From Kiritimatiellia bacterium (lineage in GTDB: Bacteria; Verrucomicrobiota; Kiritimatiellia; RFP12; UBA1067), in NCBI GenBank assembly GCA_017507065.1, contig JAFWBO010000064.1, forward strand, positions 1-35,708: a DNA stretch of 35,708 nucleotides. The letters run 5' to 3'. A model generated the notes under the pieces. It ran no database searches and was not told where the DNA came from. It was given only the letters and a program-made list of their open reading frames with translations. A program made the position numbers and the translations under genes. Shown piece by piece: positions 1 through 5,931 of this stretch; position 1 is the first letter of the stretch; every line of letters begins with the position of its first letter.

Positions 1-649
1 GCTCGCCCGGTTCGTCGTTCACCGCCATCCTGAGCGCCTGGAAAACGCGTGTCGCAGGGTGGTGCGCTCCGCGCCTGCCCAGCAGAGCGGCGATGCCGCC
101 GGCGAGATCCGCCGTCGTCTCGAAGCGTTTTTCGCGGCGGCGCGCGCATATCCACCTCGCTATGCGCCGCGCAAAGCGCTCCTCGCCGTACTCGAGAAAA
201 ATCCTTTCGAGCTCTTCTTCGCTCTCTTCGTTCACGAGCGAAGATGCGCAAAGCGCCTGCGAGCGGTCCATTCTCATGTCGAGCGGCCCTTCGCGCATGA
301 AACTGAAACCGCGAGCGGCGTCGTCGATCTGCGGGCTTGAGACGCCCAGATCGAGCAGCACGCCGTCGGCCGGGATCCATCCGTTCGAACGGGCGATTCC
401 GGCGATGTCTCCGTGGGCGCCCTTTGCCAGACGCAGCGCTCCGCTTTCAACGAATCCCCCGATCCGCGGATCCACGGCCGTCTCCTCGAGCGCCTGTGCA
501 TCGCGGTCGATGCCGAGCACCGACGCGCCGCGGCGGAGAATCTCAAGCGCGTGTCCGCCGCGTCCGAGCGTCCCGTCTACGTATCGGCCGCCTTCGCGCA
601 CGCAAAGGGCTTCGATCGATTCGTTTAGAAGAACGCTTGCGTGTTTCAT
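1..649 (-). CDS. rsmH: 16S rRNA (cytosine-1402-N4)-methyltransferase RsmH, 3' end cut off by the window
   Basis: RsmH uses S-adenosylmethionine to methylate N4 of C1402 in 16S rRNA in the ribosomal P site. My translation from ATG 649-647 begins MKHASVLLNESIEAL. It contains the SAM-binding DGTLGRGGHALEIL, the signature DLGVSSPQID followed by RGFSF and PLDMRMD, and near the left edge HPATRVFQALRMAVNDE. These are the family hallmarks in the expected order. About 216 residues are visible of a family length near 310, so the C-terminus lies outside the window. The start ATG shares one base with the mraZ stop (TGATG), so translation is probably coupled. The mraZ-rsmH order is the usual beginning of the dcw division and wall cluster. 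The identification is firm. Confidence 0.97.
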   Translation of the reverse strand, partial: MKHASVLLNESIEALCVREGGRYVDGTLGRGGHALEILRRGASVLGIDRDAQALEETAVDPRIGGFVESGALRLAKGAHGDIAGIARSNGWIPADGVLLDLGVSSPQIDDAARGFSFMREGPLDMRMDRSQALCASSLVNEESEEELERIFLEYGEERFARRIARWICARRREKRFETTADLAGGIAALLGRRGAHHPATRVFQALRMAVNDEPGE

Positions 650-1104
650 CAGAAACCGGCCTCCTCGAGGGCCTTGTCGAGCGCCGTCTGGTCGACATCG
701 TCTTCCGGCGCGAGCGAAGCGGGATTCCAGAGTTTTATCATGCGCACCGCCCCGACCATCGCCACGGTCCCCGAAAGACCCGCGAACTTGAGAAATCTGT
801 CGCACACCCTGATGCGGCCCTGGCTGTCGAGCGCGAGCAGCTCCGAATTCTCGCCTATCGTCTGGCAGGCTTTGCCGAGCGCGGGATTGAAAAGCGCCTT
901 TTCGCGGAGACGGCCGAGAATAACATCCATCTCCGACATGGAAACGATGTTGACGCAACGGTCTTTTCTGTCCGGCATCGCATAGACATACTCGGGGCAG
1001 CCCATGACGGCGCGCCATTCGCTCGGAATGGTCAGTCGCTTCTTGGGATCGAGCGCATGATCGAAACGTCCGACGAGGACGCCCGATTTCGCTTCCGCCG
1101 ACAC
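649..1104 (-). CDS. mraZ: Transcriptional regulator and cell-division protein MraZ
   Basis: MraZ is a DNA-binding double AbrB-like protein that regulates its own dcw operon. The core contains VGRFDHALDPKKRLTIP, matching the first conserved block. A second block reads LLALDSQGRIRVCDRFLKFAG. I prefer the GTG at 1104 (151 residues) because a perfect AAGGAG (1114-1119) lies 9 bases upstream and the conserved core begins ten residues later. An in-frame ATG at 1134 (161 residues) lies 11 bases after the -10 box and could be used on a near-leaderless mRNA. A TTG at 1146 overlaps the -10 box and is not credible. Repeated TGGG boxes, the usual MraZ operator, are not obvious; only one TGGGG is present in the promoter spacer. 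Confidence 0.93.
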   Translation of the reverse strand: MSAEAKSGVLVGRFDHALDPKKRLTIPSEWRAVMGCPEYVYAMPDRKDRCVNIVSMSEMDVILGRLREKALFNPALGKACQTIGENSELLALDSQGRIRVCDRFLKFAGLSGTVAMVGAVRMIKLWNPASLAPEDDVDQTALDKALEEAGF

Positions 1105-1145
1105 TGCGGCACTCTCCTTGACTGCCTTTGACATTTTGTGACACA

Positions 1146-1174
1146 ATTATACACTTTGCCCCACCCGAATGCAA
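1146..1174 (-). promoter_or_regulatory. Promoter of mraZ-rsmH
   Basis: Read on the minus strand, a -35 TTGCAT (1169-1174) is separated by exactly 17 bases from a perfect -10 TATAAT (1146-1151). Immediately upstream lies an A-rich tract (about 1176-1200) resembling an UP element. The transcript would start near 1139. The -35 lies inside the nine-base word CACTTGCAT, which recurs inverted in the divergent tRNA promoter. Confidence 0.85.
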
Positions 1175-1233
1175 GTGTTTTTTTATTTTTTTCAAAAAAA
1201 AATCGCGATCGCTGTTTTCCTGAAAACTTGCAC

Positions 1234-1263
1234 TTGCATGATATCCGTCGAATATGGTATAAT
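1234..1263 (+). promoter_or_regulatory. Promoter of the tRNA-Gly-Leu-Ser cluster
   Basis: A -35 TTGCAT (1234-1239), an 18-base spacer and a perfect -10 TATAAT (1258-1263) preceded by TGG form an extended -10 promoter. The -10 ends 23 bases before the first tRNA, which fits a short 5' leader. The word CACTTGCAT (1231-1239) is the exact inverse of 1169-1177 in the divergent mraZ promoter. Confidence 0.85.
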
Positions 1264-1286
1264 ATGCGCCGTTCGTTTGAGAAAAA

Positions 1287-1360
1287 GCGGGCGTAGCTCA
1301 ATGGCAGAGCTCCAGCCTTCCAAGCTGGCTACGAGGGTTCGATTCCCTTCGCCCGCTCCA
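1287..1360 (+). tRNA. tRNA-Gly (anticodon TCC)
   Basis: The sequence folds as a cloverleaf. The acceptor GCGGGCG pairs with CGCCCGC. The anticodon arm is CCAGC-CTTCCAA-GCTGG with TCC at 1319-1321. The T arm holds GGTTCGATTCC. The discriminator is T1357 and CCA is encoded at 1358-1360. It reads GGA and GGG glycine codons. It is first in a three-tRNA cluster and six bases separate it from the next tRNA. Confidence 0.97.
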
Positions 1361-1366
1361 GCAGAC

Positions 1367-1452
1367 GCCAGGGTGGCGTAATGGCAGCCGCGGCAGACTC
1401 AAAATCTGCTATACGAGAGTATGTGCGGGTTCGAGTCCCGCTCCTGGCACCA
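1367..1452 (+). tRNA. tRNA-Leu (anticodon CAA)
   Basis: This is a class II tRNA. The acceptor GCCAGGG pairs with TCCTGGC. The anticodon arm is GCAGA-CTCAAAA-TCTGC with CAA at 1400-1402. A long variable arm around TATACGAGAGTATG is followed by a T arm with GGGTTCGAGTCCC. The discriminator is A1449 and CCA is encoded at 1450-1452. It reads the TTG leucine codon. Confidence 0.97.
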
Positions 1453-1483
1453 TGCGGAAAAGCTTGAACGGGCGGCAACGCAA

Positions 1484-1573
1484 GGAGAGATGTCCGAGTG
1501 GTCGATGGTGCAACCTTGGAAAGGTTGTGTGGGGGCAACTCCACCGAGGGTTCGAATCCCTCTCTCTCCGCCA
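1484..1573 (+). tRNA. tRNA-Ser (anticodon GGA)
   Basis: This is a class II tRNA. The acceptor GGAGAGA pairs with TCTCTCC. The anticodon arm is CAACC-TTGGAAA-GGTTG with GGA at 1518-1520. A long variable arm (TGTGGGGGCAACTCCACC region) and a T arm GAGGGTTCGAATCCCTC follow. The discriminator is G1570 and CCA is encoded at 1571-1573. It reads TCC and TCT serine codons. It is last in the cluster. Confidence 0.97.
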
Positions 1574-1594
1574 ATTTTCCCGAGACACGGTCCG

Positions 1595-1613
1595 TCGCGC
1601 GCTGCGCGCGCGA
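1595..1613. terminator. GC-only hairpin between convergent tRNA-Ser and HAD gene
   Basis: A perfect inverted repeat has eight-base arms, TCGCGCGC and GCGCGCGA, around a TGC loop. It lies between the 3' end of tRNA-Ser and the end of the convergent HAD gene. No T-run follows on either strand, so intrinsic termination is only a possibility. It may instead be processed or simply reflect base composition. Confidence 0.35.
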
Positions 1614-1617
1614 ATCT

Positions 1618-2220
1618 TCAAAGCCGGCACGCCGCGCGGGCTTCGTCCGCATTCGTAAAGCGGACGGCCTTCCACCCGGCCGCGCGGGCCGCGGCGCAGT
1701 TTTCCTCCAAGTCGTCGAAAAAGCAGATTTCGCCCGCTTCCACTCCGAGCCGCGAGGCGGCGAGATCGTAAATCTCGCGCATCGGTTTGTAAAGATGCTC
1801 TTCGCCCGATATCACAAGCGCGTCTGCAAGCTCGACATAATCGGCGAAGACGCGTTTGAAGCGGCGTGAAAAAGGCGTGTTCATGTTCGTCAAAATCCCG
1901 ACGAGGAAACCTTCGGCCTTGACATCTCTCATCAGCGAGAGCGTTTTTTCGTCGCGCTCGAGAAAACTCCCGGTATCGGCATTGAGGATTTCTTCAAGAT
2001 CTTCCTCGCCGACAGTCGCGCCCATGTCGCCGAAAATCCTCCCGTACATCTCGCGAAGCGTCATGAAATCGCCGTCCATCCGGCGGCGGTATCTGCCGTA
2101 TCCTTCCAGCACTTTTTCCCAGACGAGCCCGAGACGCTCGACGAGAGGCTTTACGAGATACGGATGGAGGGCGGGCGTCATGACTCCGCCGAAATCGAAC
2201 ACAAAAGCCCTGATCTTCAT
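1618..2220 (-). CDS. HAD superfamily (subfamily IA) hydrolase, probable phosphatase
   Basis: This 200-residue protein has the four HAD motifs. Motif I is FVFDFGGVMTP near residue 6; the usual second Asp is replaced by Gly, as in the DFGGV subgroup that includes YihX-like phosphatases and epoxide-hydrolase N-domains. The cap is helical. Motif II is GILTNMN, motif III is the Lys in YKPMREIYDLA, and motif IV is CFFDDLEENCAAARAAG. The start ATG at 2220 overlaps the stop of the U32 gene by four bases (ATGA), so it is the last gene of the rplY operon. The substrate cannot be predicted. The in-frame extension further upstream is only a shadow of the U32 gene. Confidence 0.88.
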   Translation of the reverse strand: MKIRAFVFDFGGVMTPALHPYLVKPLVERLGLVWEKVLEGYGRYRRRMDGDFMTLREMYGRIFGDMGATVGEEDLEEILNADTGSFLERDEKTLSLMRDVKAEGFLVGILTNMNTPFSRRFKRVFADYVELADALVISGEEHLYKPMREIYDLAASRLGVEAGEICFFDDLEENCAAARAAGWKAVRFTNADEARAACRL

Positions 2221-3473
2221 TTTCCTTTCCCGCGCTCCCTTTCTTCGAGCAGAAACACCTTGTCCCCCACGCGGCAGCGCGGAGATTTGAACGTCACCCA
2301 CGTGCCTCGCTCCGCCGTCTCGGGCGTCTCGTCGTCGCGCCGCAGCTCGCCCAGACGGAGCTCGACGACTCCCGTCGCGTTGCCGTGGATCTGAACGAGA
2401 TCTCCGCGCCTGAGAGAAGCATCCTCTATCTTCACCTGCGCGATTCCCGCTTTGATGAAATAATCGACAACCCGTCCCGAGTGGCGCTTGACATACCTCG
2501 AAAGCGAATCTTCGCTCGCGGTGAACTGGCCGGTGCCGGGGCGTCCGAAGTAGAGACCTTCCGAAAATTCGCGGTGGAACACGTTCTCGAGGCTGCGCCT
2601 TAGCTCCGCGACAAGAGCCGGAGTGTATTCGCCGCAAGCGACGGCGTCGACGGCGCGGCGGTATGCCTCGACGCACGTTTTCACGTATTCGGCGTTTCTC
2701 GCGCGCCCTTCTATCTTGAAACTGGAGACGCCCGCGTCCACGAGCCTGTCTACAAAACCGATGGAACACAGATCTTTGGCGGAGAGAACGGTGTGCGGTT
2801 CGATCTCGAATGCCGTGTCCGATTCGTGCACGGGTTTCCCGGCCGCATCGGTGTACAGATCAACCGCCTTTACGACATACCTCCTCCTGCATGGCTGCAC
2901 GCACTCCCCGCGGCACGCCGATTTGCCGAACGCGTCCTGGCTCATGAAGCACCGGCCCGACACCGCCACGCACTGCGCACCGTGCACAAAAGCCTCTATC
3001 TCGGCGCCGGTCGCCTCCTTTATCGCCTTGACCTCGGCGAGAGTGCATTCTCTGGCGAGGACGATTCTTTTGGCGCCGAGGGAGAGGAGAAATTCGACCG
3101 CAGCCGAATTCGACACCGACATCTGCGTCGACACGTGTATCTCCGCGCCGCGCCGCCGCAGCATGTCGAACGCGCCCCAGTCGGCGACTATGAACGCGTC
3201 GACATGGGGCATGGCCGCGTCGATGACGTGTTCGAGCTCTTCCTTCTCGCCTTCGAACACGATCGAATTCAGCGCGAGATATGCGCGAACGCCGCGGCCG
3301 CGGCAGCGCGCCGATATCTCGGGCAGATCCGCAAGCGAGAAATTCACTCCGCTCCGCGCGCGCATATTAAAGGCGCCGAGACCGAAATACACGGCATCGG
3401 CGCCTGCATCAAGCGCAGCTTGAAGGCATGTGAAATCCCCGCACGGAGCGAGTATTTCAGGCCGCCGCGTCAA
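2217..3473 (-). CDS. U32 family protein (peptidase U32-like; RlhA/TrhP-type RNA hydroxylation candidate)
   Basis: The 418-residue product starts RPEILAPCGDFTCLQAALDAG, the usual U32 N-terminus. It carries the family signature around EAFVHGAQCVAVSGRCFMS. Four cysteines follow the known pattern (QC, RC, AC..EC and QPC within the same segment), likely Fe-S ligands. Although named peptidases, U32 members with this cysteine set act in tRNA or rRNA hydroxylation (TrhP, RlhA) or ubiquinone hydroxylation (UbiU/V). A SFKIEGRARNAEYV block and a C-terminal beta domain are present. The start is most likely TTG at 3473, overlapping the rplI stop (TTGA), because no ATG or GTG precedes the conserved N-terminus in this frame. 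Its location after ribosomal protein genes fits an RNA-modification role, but that is inference. Confidence 0.88.
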   Translation of the reverse strand: MTRRPEILAPCGDFTCLQAALDAGADAVYFGLGAFNMRARSGVNFSLADLPEISARCRGRGVRAYLALNSIVFEGEKEELEHVIDAAMPHVDAFIVADWGAFDMLRRRGAEIHVSTQMSVSNSAAVEFLLSLGAKRIVLARECTLAEVKAIKEATGAEIEAFVHGAQCVAVSGRCFMSQDAFGKSACRGECVQPCRRRYVVKAVDLYTDAAGKPVHESDTAFEIEPHTVLSAKDLCSIGFVDRLVDAGVSSFKIEGRARNAEYVKTCVEAYRRAVDAVACGEYTPALVAELRRSLENVFHREFSEGLYFGRPGTGQFTASEDSLSRYVKRHSGRVVDYFIKAGIAQVKIEDASLRRGDLVQIHGNATGVVELRLGELRRDDETPETAERGTWVTFKSPRCRVGDKVFLLEERERGKGK

Positions 3474-3940
3474 GCTTCTTCTGACGACTCGTCGGCCGCG
3501 ATGTTGATCTTGAACTTGACGACGACGCCGTGGCCGAGATCGATTTCCGCGGTGTGTTCGCCGACGGTCTTGAGCTCGTCCCCGAACGAAATCTGCGAAC
3601 GTTCGAGCGCGATGCCGCGGTTGGCCTCGATCGCCGCGAGAATGTCCGCGACGCTGATGGAACCGTAGAGCTTCGTGCCGTCCGTCGTCGGAGCGGTGAC
3701 GTTGAGCTCGAGTTTTTCGAGCTTGCGGGCGGTCTCGAGAGCCTCTTTCTTGAGCTCGGCCGCCTTGGCGGCGCGCTCGGCCTCGAGCTTTTTGAGTTTG
3801 CGCTTGGCCGCCTCGGTGGCGAGCGAGGCGAGTCCCTTCGTGAAGAGATAGTTGCGGGCGTATCCGGGGGCGACCTTGACGATCTCGCCGGACTTGCCGA
3901 GCTTCTTCACGTTGTCCATGAGCATTACTTCGATAGCCAT
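3470..3940 (-). CDS. rplI: 50S ribosomal protein L9 (bL9)
   Basis: The 156-residue product begins MAIEVMLMDNVKKLGKSGEIVKVAPGYARNYL in windows of conserved bL9 residues: the N-terminal 23S-binding domain with GYARNYL. A long connecting helix rich in Lys, Glu and Ala follows at about residues 42-75. The C-terminal domain starts near the LYGSISVADILAAI segment. Length is typical. It follows rpsR with a 23-base gap and overlaps the TTG start of the U32 gene. This is the standard rpsF-ssb-rpsR-rplI order. Confidence 0.97.
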   Translation of the reverse strand: MAIEVMLMDNVKKLGKSGEIVKVAPGYARNYLFTKGLASLATEAAKRKLKKLEAERAAKAAELKKEALETARKLEKLELNVTAPTTDGTKLYGSISVADILAAIEANRGIALERSQISFGDELKTVGEHTAEIDLGHGVVVKFKINIAADESSEEA

Positions 3941-3963
3941 TTATTGAATTCCTTTCTTCCGGA

Positions 3964-4194
3964 TCAGGCCATGAGCCCCATGTTGCGCGCACGCTTCACG
4001 CCCTGGCGGATCTGACGCTGCTGGGCGGCCGTGACGCCCGTGATGCGGGCGGGCAGGATCTTGCCGTAATCGGTGATGTAGTGCTTGAGCGTCTCGACGT
4101 CGTTGACGTCGATCTGGTCGTCTTTGCCGAGCGGCGGACGCTTCCTCGCGGCGAATTCCTCGCCGGCCGAGCTGTTGGATTTCTTGAAAGCCAT
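3964..4194 (-). CDS. rpsR: 30S ribosomal protein S18 (bS18)
   Basis: The 76-residue product contains KDDQIDVNDVETLKHYITDYGKILPARITG in its core, matching the bS18 pattern for the segment that contacts bS6 and the central domain of 16S rRNA. The C-terminus reads QIRQGVKRARNMGLM. The start ATG at 4194 was chosen because the family length is about 75 residues and the upstream in-frame extension is a shadow of ssb. AAGGAAGGAA lies just upstream. There is no cysteine zinc motif. It sits between ssb and rplI as in many bacteria. Confidence 0.97.
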   Translation of the reverse strand: MAFKKSNSSAGEEFAARKRPPLGKDDQIDVNDVETLKHYITDYGKILPARITGVTAAQQRQIRQGVKRARNMGLMA

Positions 4195-4229
4195 TTGTGT
4201 TGTTCCTTCCTCTTGGAATTGTTTTCGTT

Positions 4230-4670
4230 TCAGAACGGGATTTCGTCGCTGTCGCCGTCGAGCGGCGCTGCGGACTGCTGGAACGATGGCGCGTCGCTCT
4301 GCGCGGCCGGATCTCTCCGGTCGGCGGAAGCGAGGCTTTCGCCGCGCTGCAGAAACTTGATCGTGCTCGCGCGCACTTTCAGTTTCTGGTGCTTTACGCC
4401 GTCGCGCTCCCAGCTGTCCATCTGAAGCCTTCCTTCGACAAGTACGGGGCTGCCCTTGGAGAGATGCTGTCCGCAAAGCTCCGCAAGCTTGTCCCACGCG
4501 TCCACATCAACGAACACGGGAAATTCCTGCGTGTTGCCGTTGCGGTCGCGGCGGCGTTCGTTGACCGCCATCCCGAGACGTGCGACCTTGATGCCTGTAG
4601 CTCCGGTGGAGCGGACGTCCGGGTCGCGGGTGAGATTTCCCATCAGTATTACTTTGTTGAAAGAGGCCAT
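4230..4670 (-). CDS. ssb: Single-stranded DNA-binding protein SSB
   Basis: The 146-residue protein has an N-terminal OB fold (about residues 4-108). It begins MASFNKVILMGNLTRDPDVR and includes FVDVDAWDKLAELC and KGSPVLVEGRLQMDSW. A disordered linker follows, and the acidic tip DSDEIPF at the extreme C-terminus recruits replication and repair partners. Length is slightly short of the 150-180 common in the family. It lies between rpsF and rpsR, the classic arrangement that links ribosomal and replication functions. Confidence 0.97.
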   Translation of the reverse strand: MASFNKVILMGNLTRDPDVRSTGATGIKVARLGMAVNERRRDRNGNTQEFPVFVDVDAWDKLAELCGQHLSKGSPVLVEGRLQMDSWERDGVKHQKLKVRASTIKFLQRGESLASADRRDPAAQSDAPSFQQSAAPLDGDSDEIPF

Positions 4671-4695
4671 TTCGACATCCTCCCTTTAAGGTCTG

Positions 4696-5067
4696 TTATT
4701 CGGCCGCAACGGCCGCAGCCTCCTTCTTCGCGATACGCTCGGCCCTTGCCGCGCGCTCGGAAGCGATTTTGGCTTCGCGCCGCTCGTCCACGGCGAGAAT
4801 CTGCACTCTGAACACGTCGTCCACGAGGCGGTAGCGGTTCACGAGCTCCGCGATCTTCGAGGGATCGAGCTCGAAACGGACCTTGACATACACTCCGGCG
4901 TCCTTCTTCGAAAGCGCTCTTGCGAAAACACGCTTGCCGAGCGAATCGACCGAGGCGACAACGCCTTCGAGACGCGTAACTTCGGCGAGGGCCTTCTCGA
5001 GCTTCTCGTTCAGGGCATCGTCCTTGGACACGCCCGTGAAAATGTAGAGAGCGTCGTACTTCTTCAT
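4696..5067 (-). CDS. rpsF: 30S ribosomal protein S6 (bS6)
   Basis: The 123-residue protein begins MKKYDALYIFTGVSKDDALN and contains LGKRVFARALSKKDAGVYVKV and IAELVNRYRLVDDVFRV in windows, the beta-alpha-beta pattern of bS6. An alanine- and arginine-rich tail (about residues 95-123) extends beyond the folded core. bS6 pairs with bS18 in the 30S platform, and the two genes flank ssb here. The start ATG at 5067 is two bases from the rplY stop, which suggests translational coupling. Confidence 0.97.
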   Translation of the reverse strand: MKKYDALYIFTGVSKDDALNEKLEKALAEVTRLEGVVASVDSLGKRVFARALSKKDAGVYVKVRFELDPSKIAELVNRYRLVDDVFRVQILAVDERREAKIASERAARAERIAKKEAAAVAAE

Positions 5068-5069
5068 GA

Positions 5070-5732
5070 TTACTTGGCCTCCTTCTTGGCTTCTTCTTCC
5101 TTGCCCTTCTTGATGACTTCGGGAGCCTTGGCGGCATCGCCGGCCTGGGCCGCGGCGCCGGCGGCAGGAACGTCGTCCGGAGCCTTGACCACCGCGAGAG
5201 CAAGCTCGCCGCGCGTCACGAGAGAATACTTGTCGCCGAGAGCGAGATCCTTGACGAAAAGCGTCTGGTCGAGATCGAGAGCCGAAACGTCGACCTCGAA
5301 CTTTTCGACGATGTCGGTGGGAAGGCAGGCCACGTCGACGGAACGGAGAACCTGCTCGAGGACGCCGCCGCCGAGCTTGACGCCGACCGCTTCGCCGGTG
5401 AGATACACGGGCACCGTGACCCTCACCTTTTCGGACAGCGACACTTCGCTGAAATCCACATGGATGGGAGTTCCCGCGAGAACATCGTTCTGCATTTCGC
5501 GCATGAGCGCCGGAACTTCCCTGCCGTCGAGATCGATCGACACGAGAAGCTGCTTGCTGGCCCTCCCGCGGATCGCCATCATGAAGTCGTGCGCGGGAAG
5601 CTTGATCAGCTCCGTGCCGCCCTTCTTCATCTTCATCACCGAAGCGGGAATCATCCCCGCGCGGCGCAAACGGCGGACGGCTCCTGTACCCTGTTCGGTA
5701 CGGGCCTCTGCCTTGATTTTTATCTGATCCAT
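5070..5732 (-). CDS. rplY: 50S ribosomal protein L25/general stress protein Ctc (bL25, long form)
   Basis: The 220-residue product is the two-domain CTC/TL5 type. The N-terminal 5S-rRNA-binding domain holds ARTEQGTGAVRRLRRAGMIPA at about residues 10-30 and the HVDFSEVSLSEKVRVTVPV region. The C-terminal beta domain has GGGVLEQVLRSVDVACLPTDI. A Lys/Glu/Ala-rich tail (about residues 185-220) ends the protein. It is the first gene after a promoter at 5804-5812 with a leader of about 65 bases. In many genomes pth follows rplY, but here rpsF does. Confidence 0.96.
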   Translation of the reverse strand: MDQIKIKAEARTEQGTGAVRRLRRAGMIPASVMKMKKGGTELIKLPAHDFMMAIRGRASKQLLVSIDLDGREVPALMREMQNDVLAGTPIHVDFSEVSLSEKVRVTVPVYLTGEAVGVKLGGGVLEQVLRSVDVACLPTDIVEKFEVDVSALDLDQTLFVKDLALGDKYSLVTRGELALAVVKAPDDVPAAGAAAQAGDAAKAPEVIKKGKEEEAKKEAK

Positions 5733-5803
5733 TTTCTACCTTTGCTTTTTTTCGGCCGCATACTCTCGCGCACCCGCGCTACACTCTGCGGCAAGATTTG
5801 CAT

Positions 5804-5812
5804 ATTATATCA
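5804..5812 (-). promoter_or_regulatory. Extended -10 promoter of the rplY-rpsF-ssb-rpsR-rplI operon
   Basis: On the minus strand the site reads TGATATAATATG, with TATAAT at 5804-5809. No good -35 is visible at 17-18 bases; the nearest sequence is TGCGCA. The upstream 60 bases are rich in A and T tracts, partly shared with the terminator of the preceding gene, and could serve as an UP element. A small inverted repeat TTTGTC-A8-GACAAA (5837-5856) lies in this tract. Confidence 0.75.
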
Positions 5813-5842
5813 GATTTTTTGCGTTTTTGCGCATTGTTTGTC

Positions 5843-5900
5843 AAAAAAAAGACAAAAAAATCACAAAAACATTGCAAAGCAGGTCCGACCTGCTTTGCAA
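5843..5900 (-). terminator. Rho-independent terminator after the phosphofructokinase gene
   Basis: A perfect 13-base inverted repeat (TTGCAAAGCAGGT and its complement, 5872-5884 and 5888-5900) encloses a three-base loop. On the minus strand it is followed by TGTTTTTGTGATTTTTTTG and a further T8 run, a classic U-tract. It lies 31 bases after the phosphofructokinase stop codon and closes the tkt operon. Confidence 0.92.
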
Positions 5901-5931
5901 CGTTTCCCGGTTCGGTTCCGTATTCGGCGCC

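Noticed and set aside
1144-1146. TTG start for mraZ
   Set aside because: It overlaps the TATAAT -10 box and would lie upstream of the predicted transcript start.
1287-1573. tRNA cluster as a phage or island attachment site
   Set aside because: No integrase, no direct repeat of a tRNA 3' end and no atypical genes nearby; only housekeeping genes flank it.
5837-5856. TTTGTC-A8-GACAAA inverted repeat as an operator or a separate terminator
   Set aside because: The stem is only six A/T-rich pairs and lies within the U-tract of the stronger hairpin; I treat it as part of the terminator/UP region.
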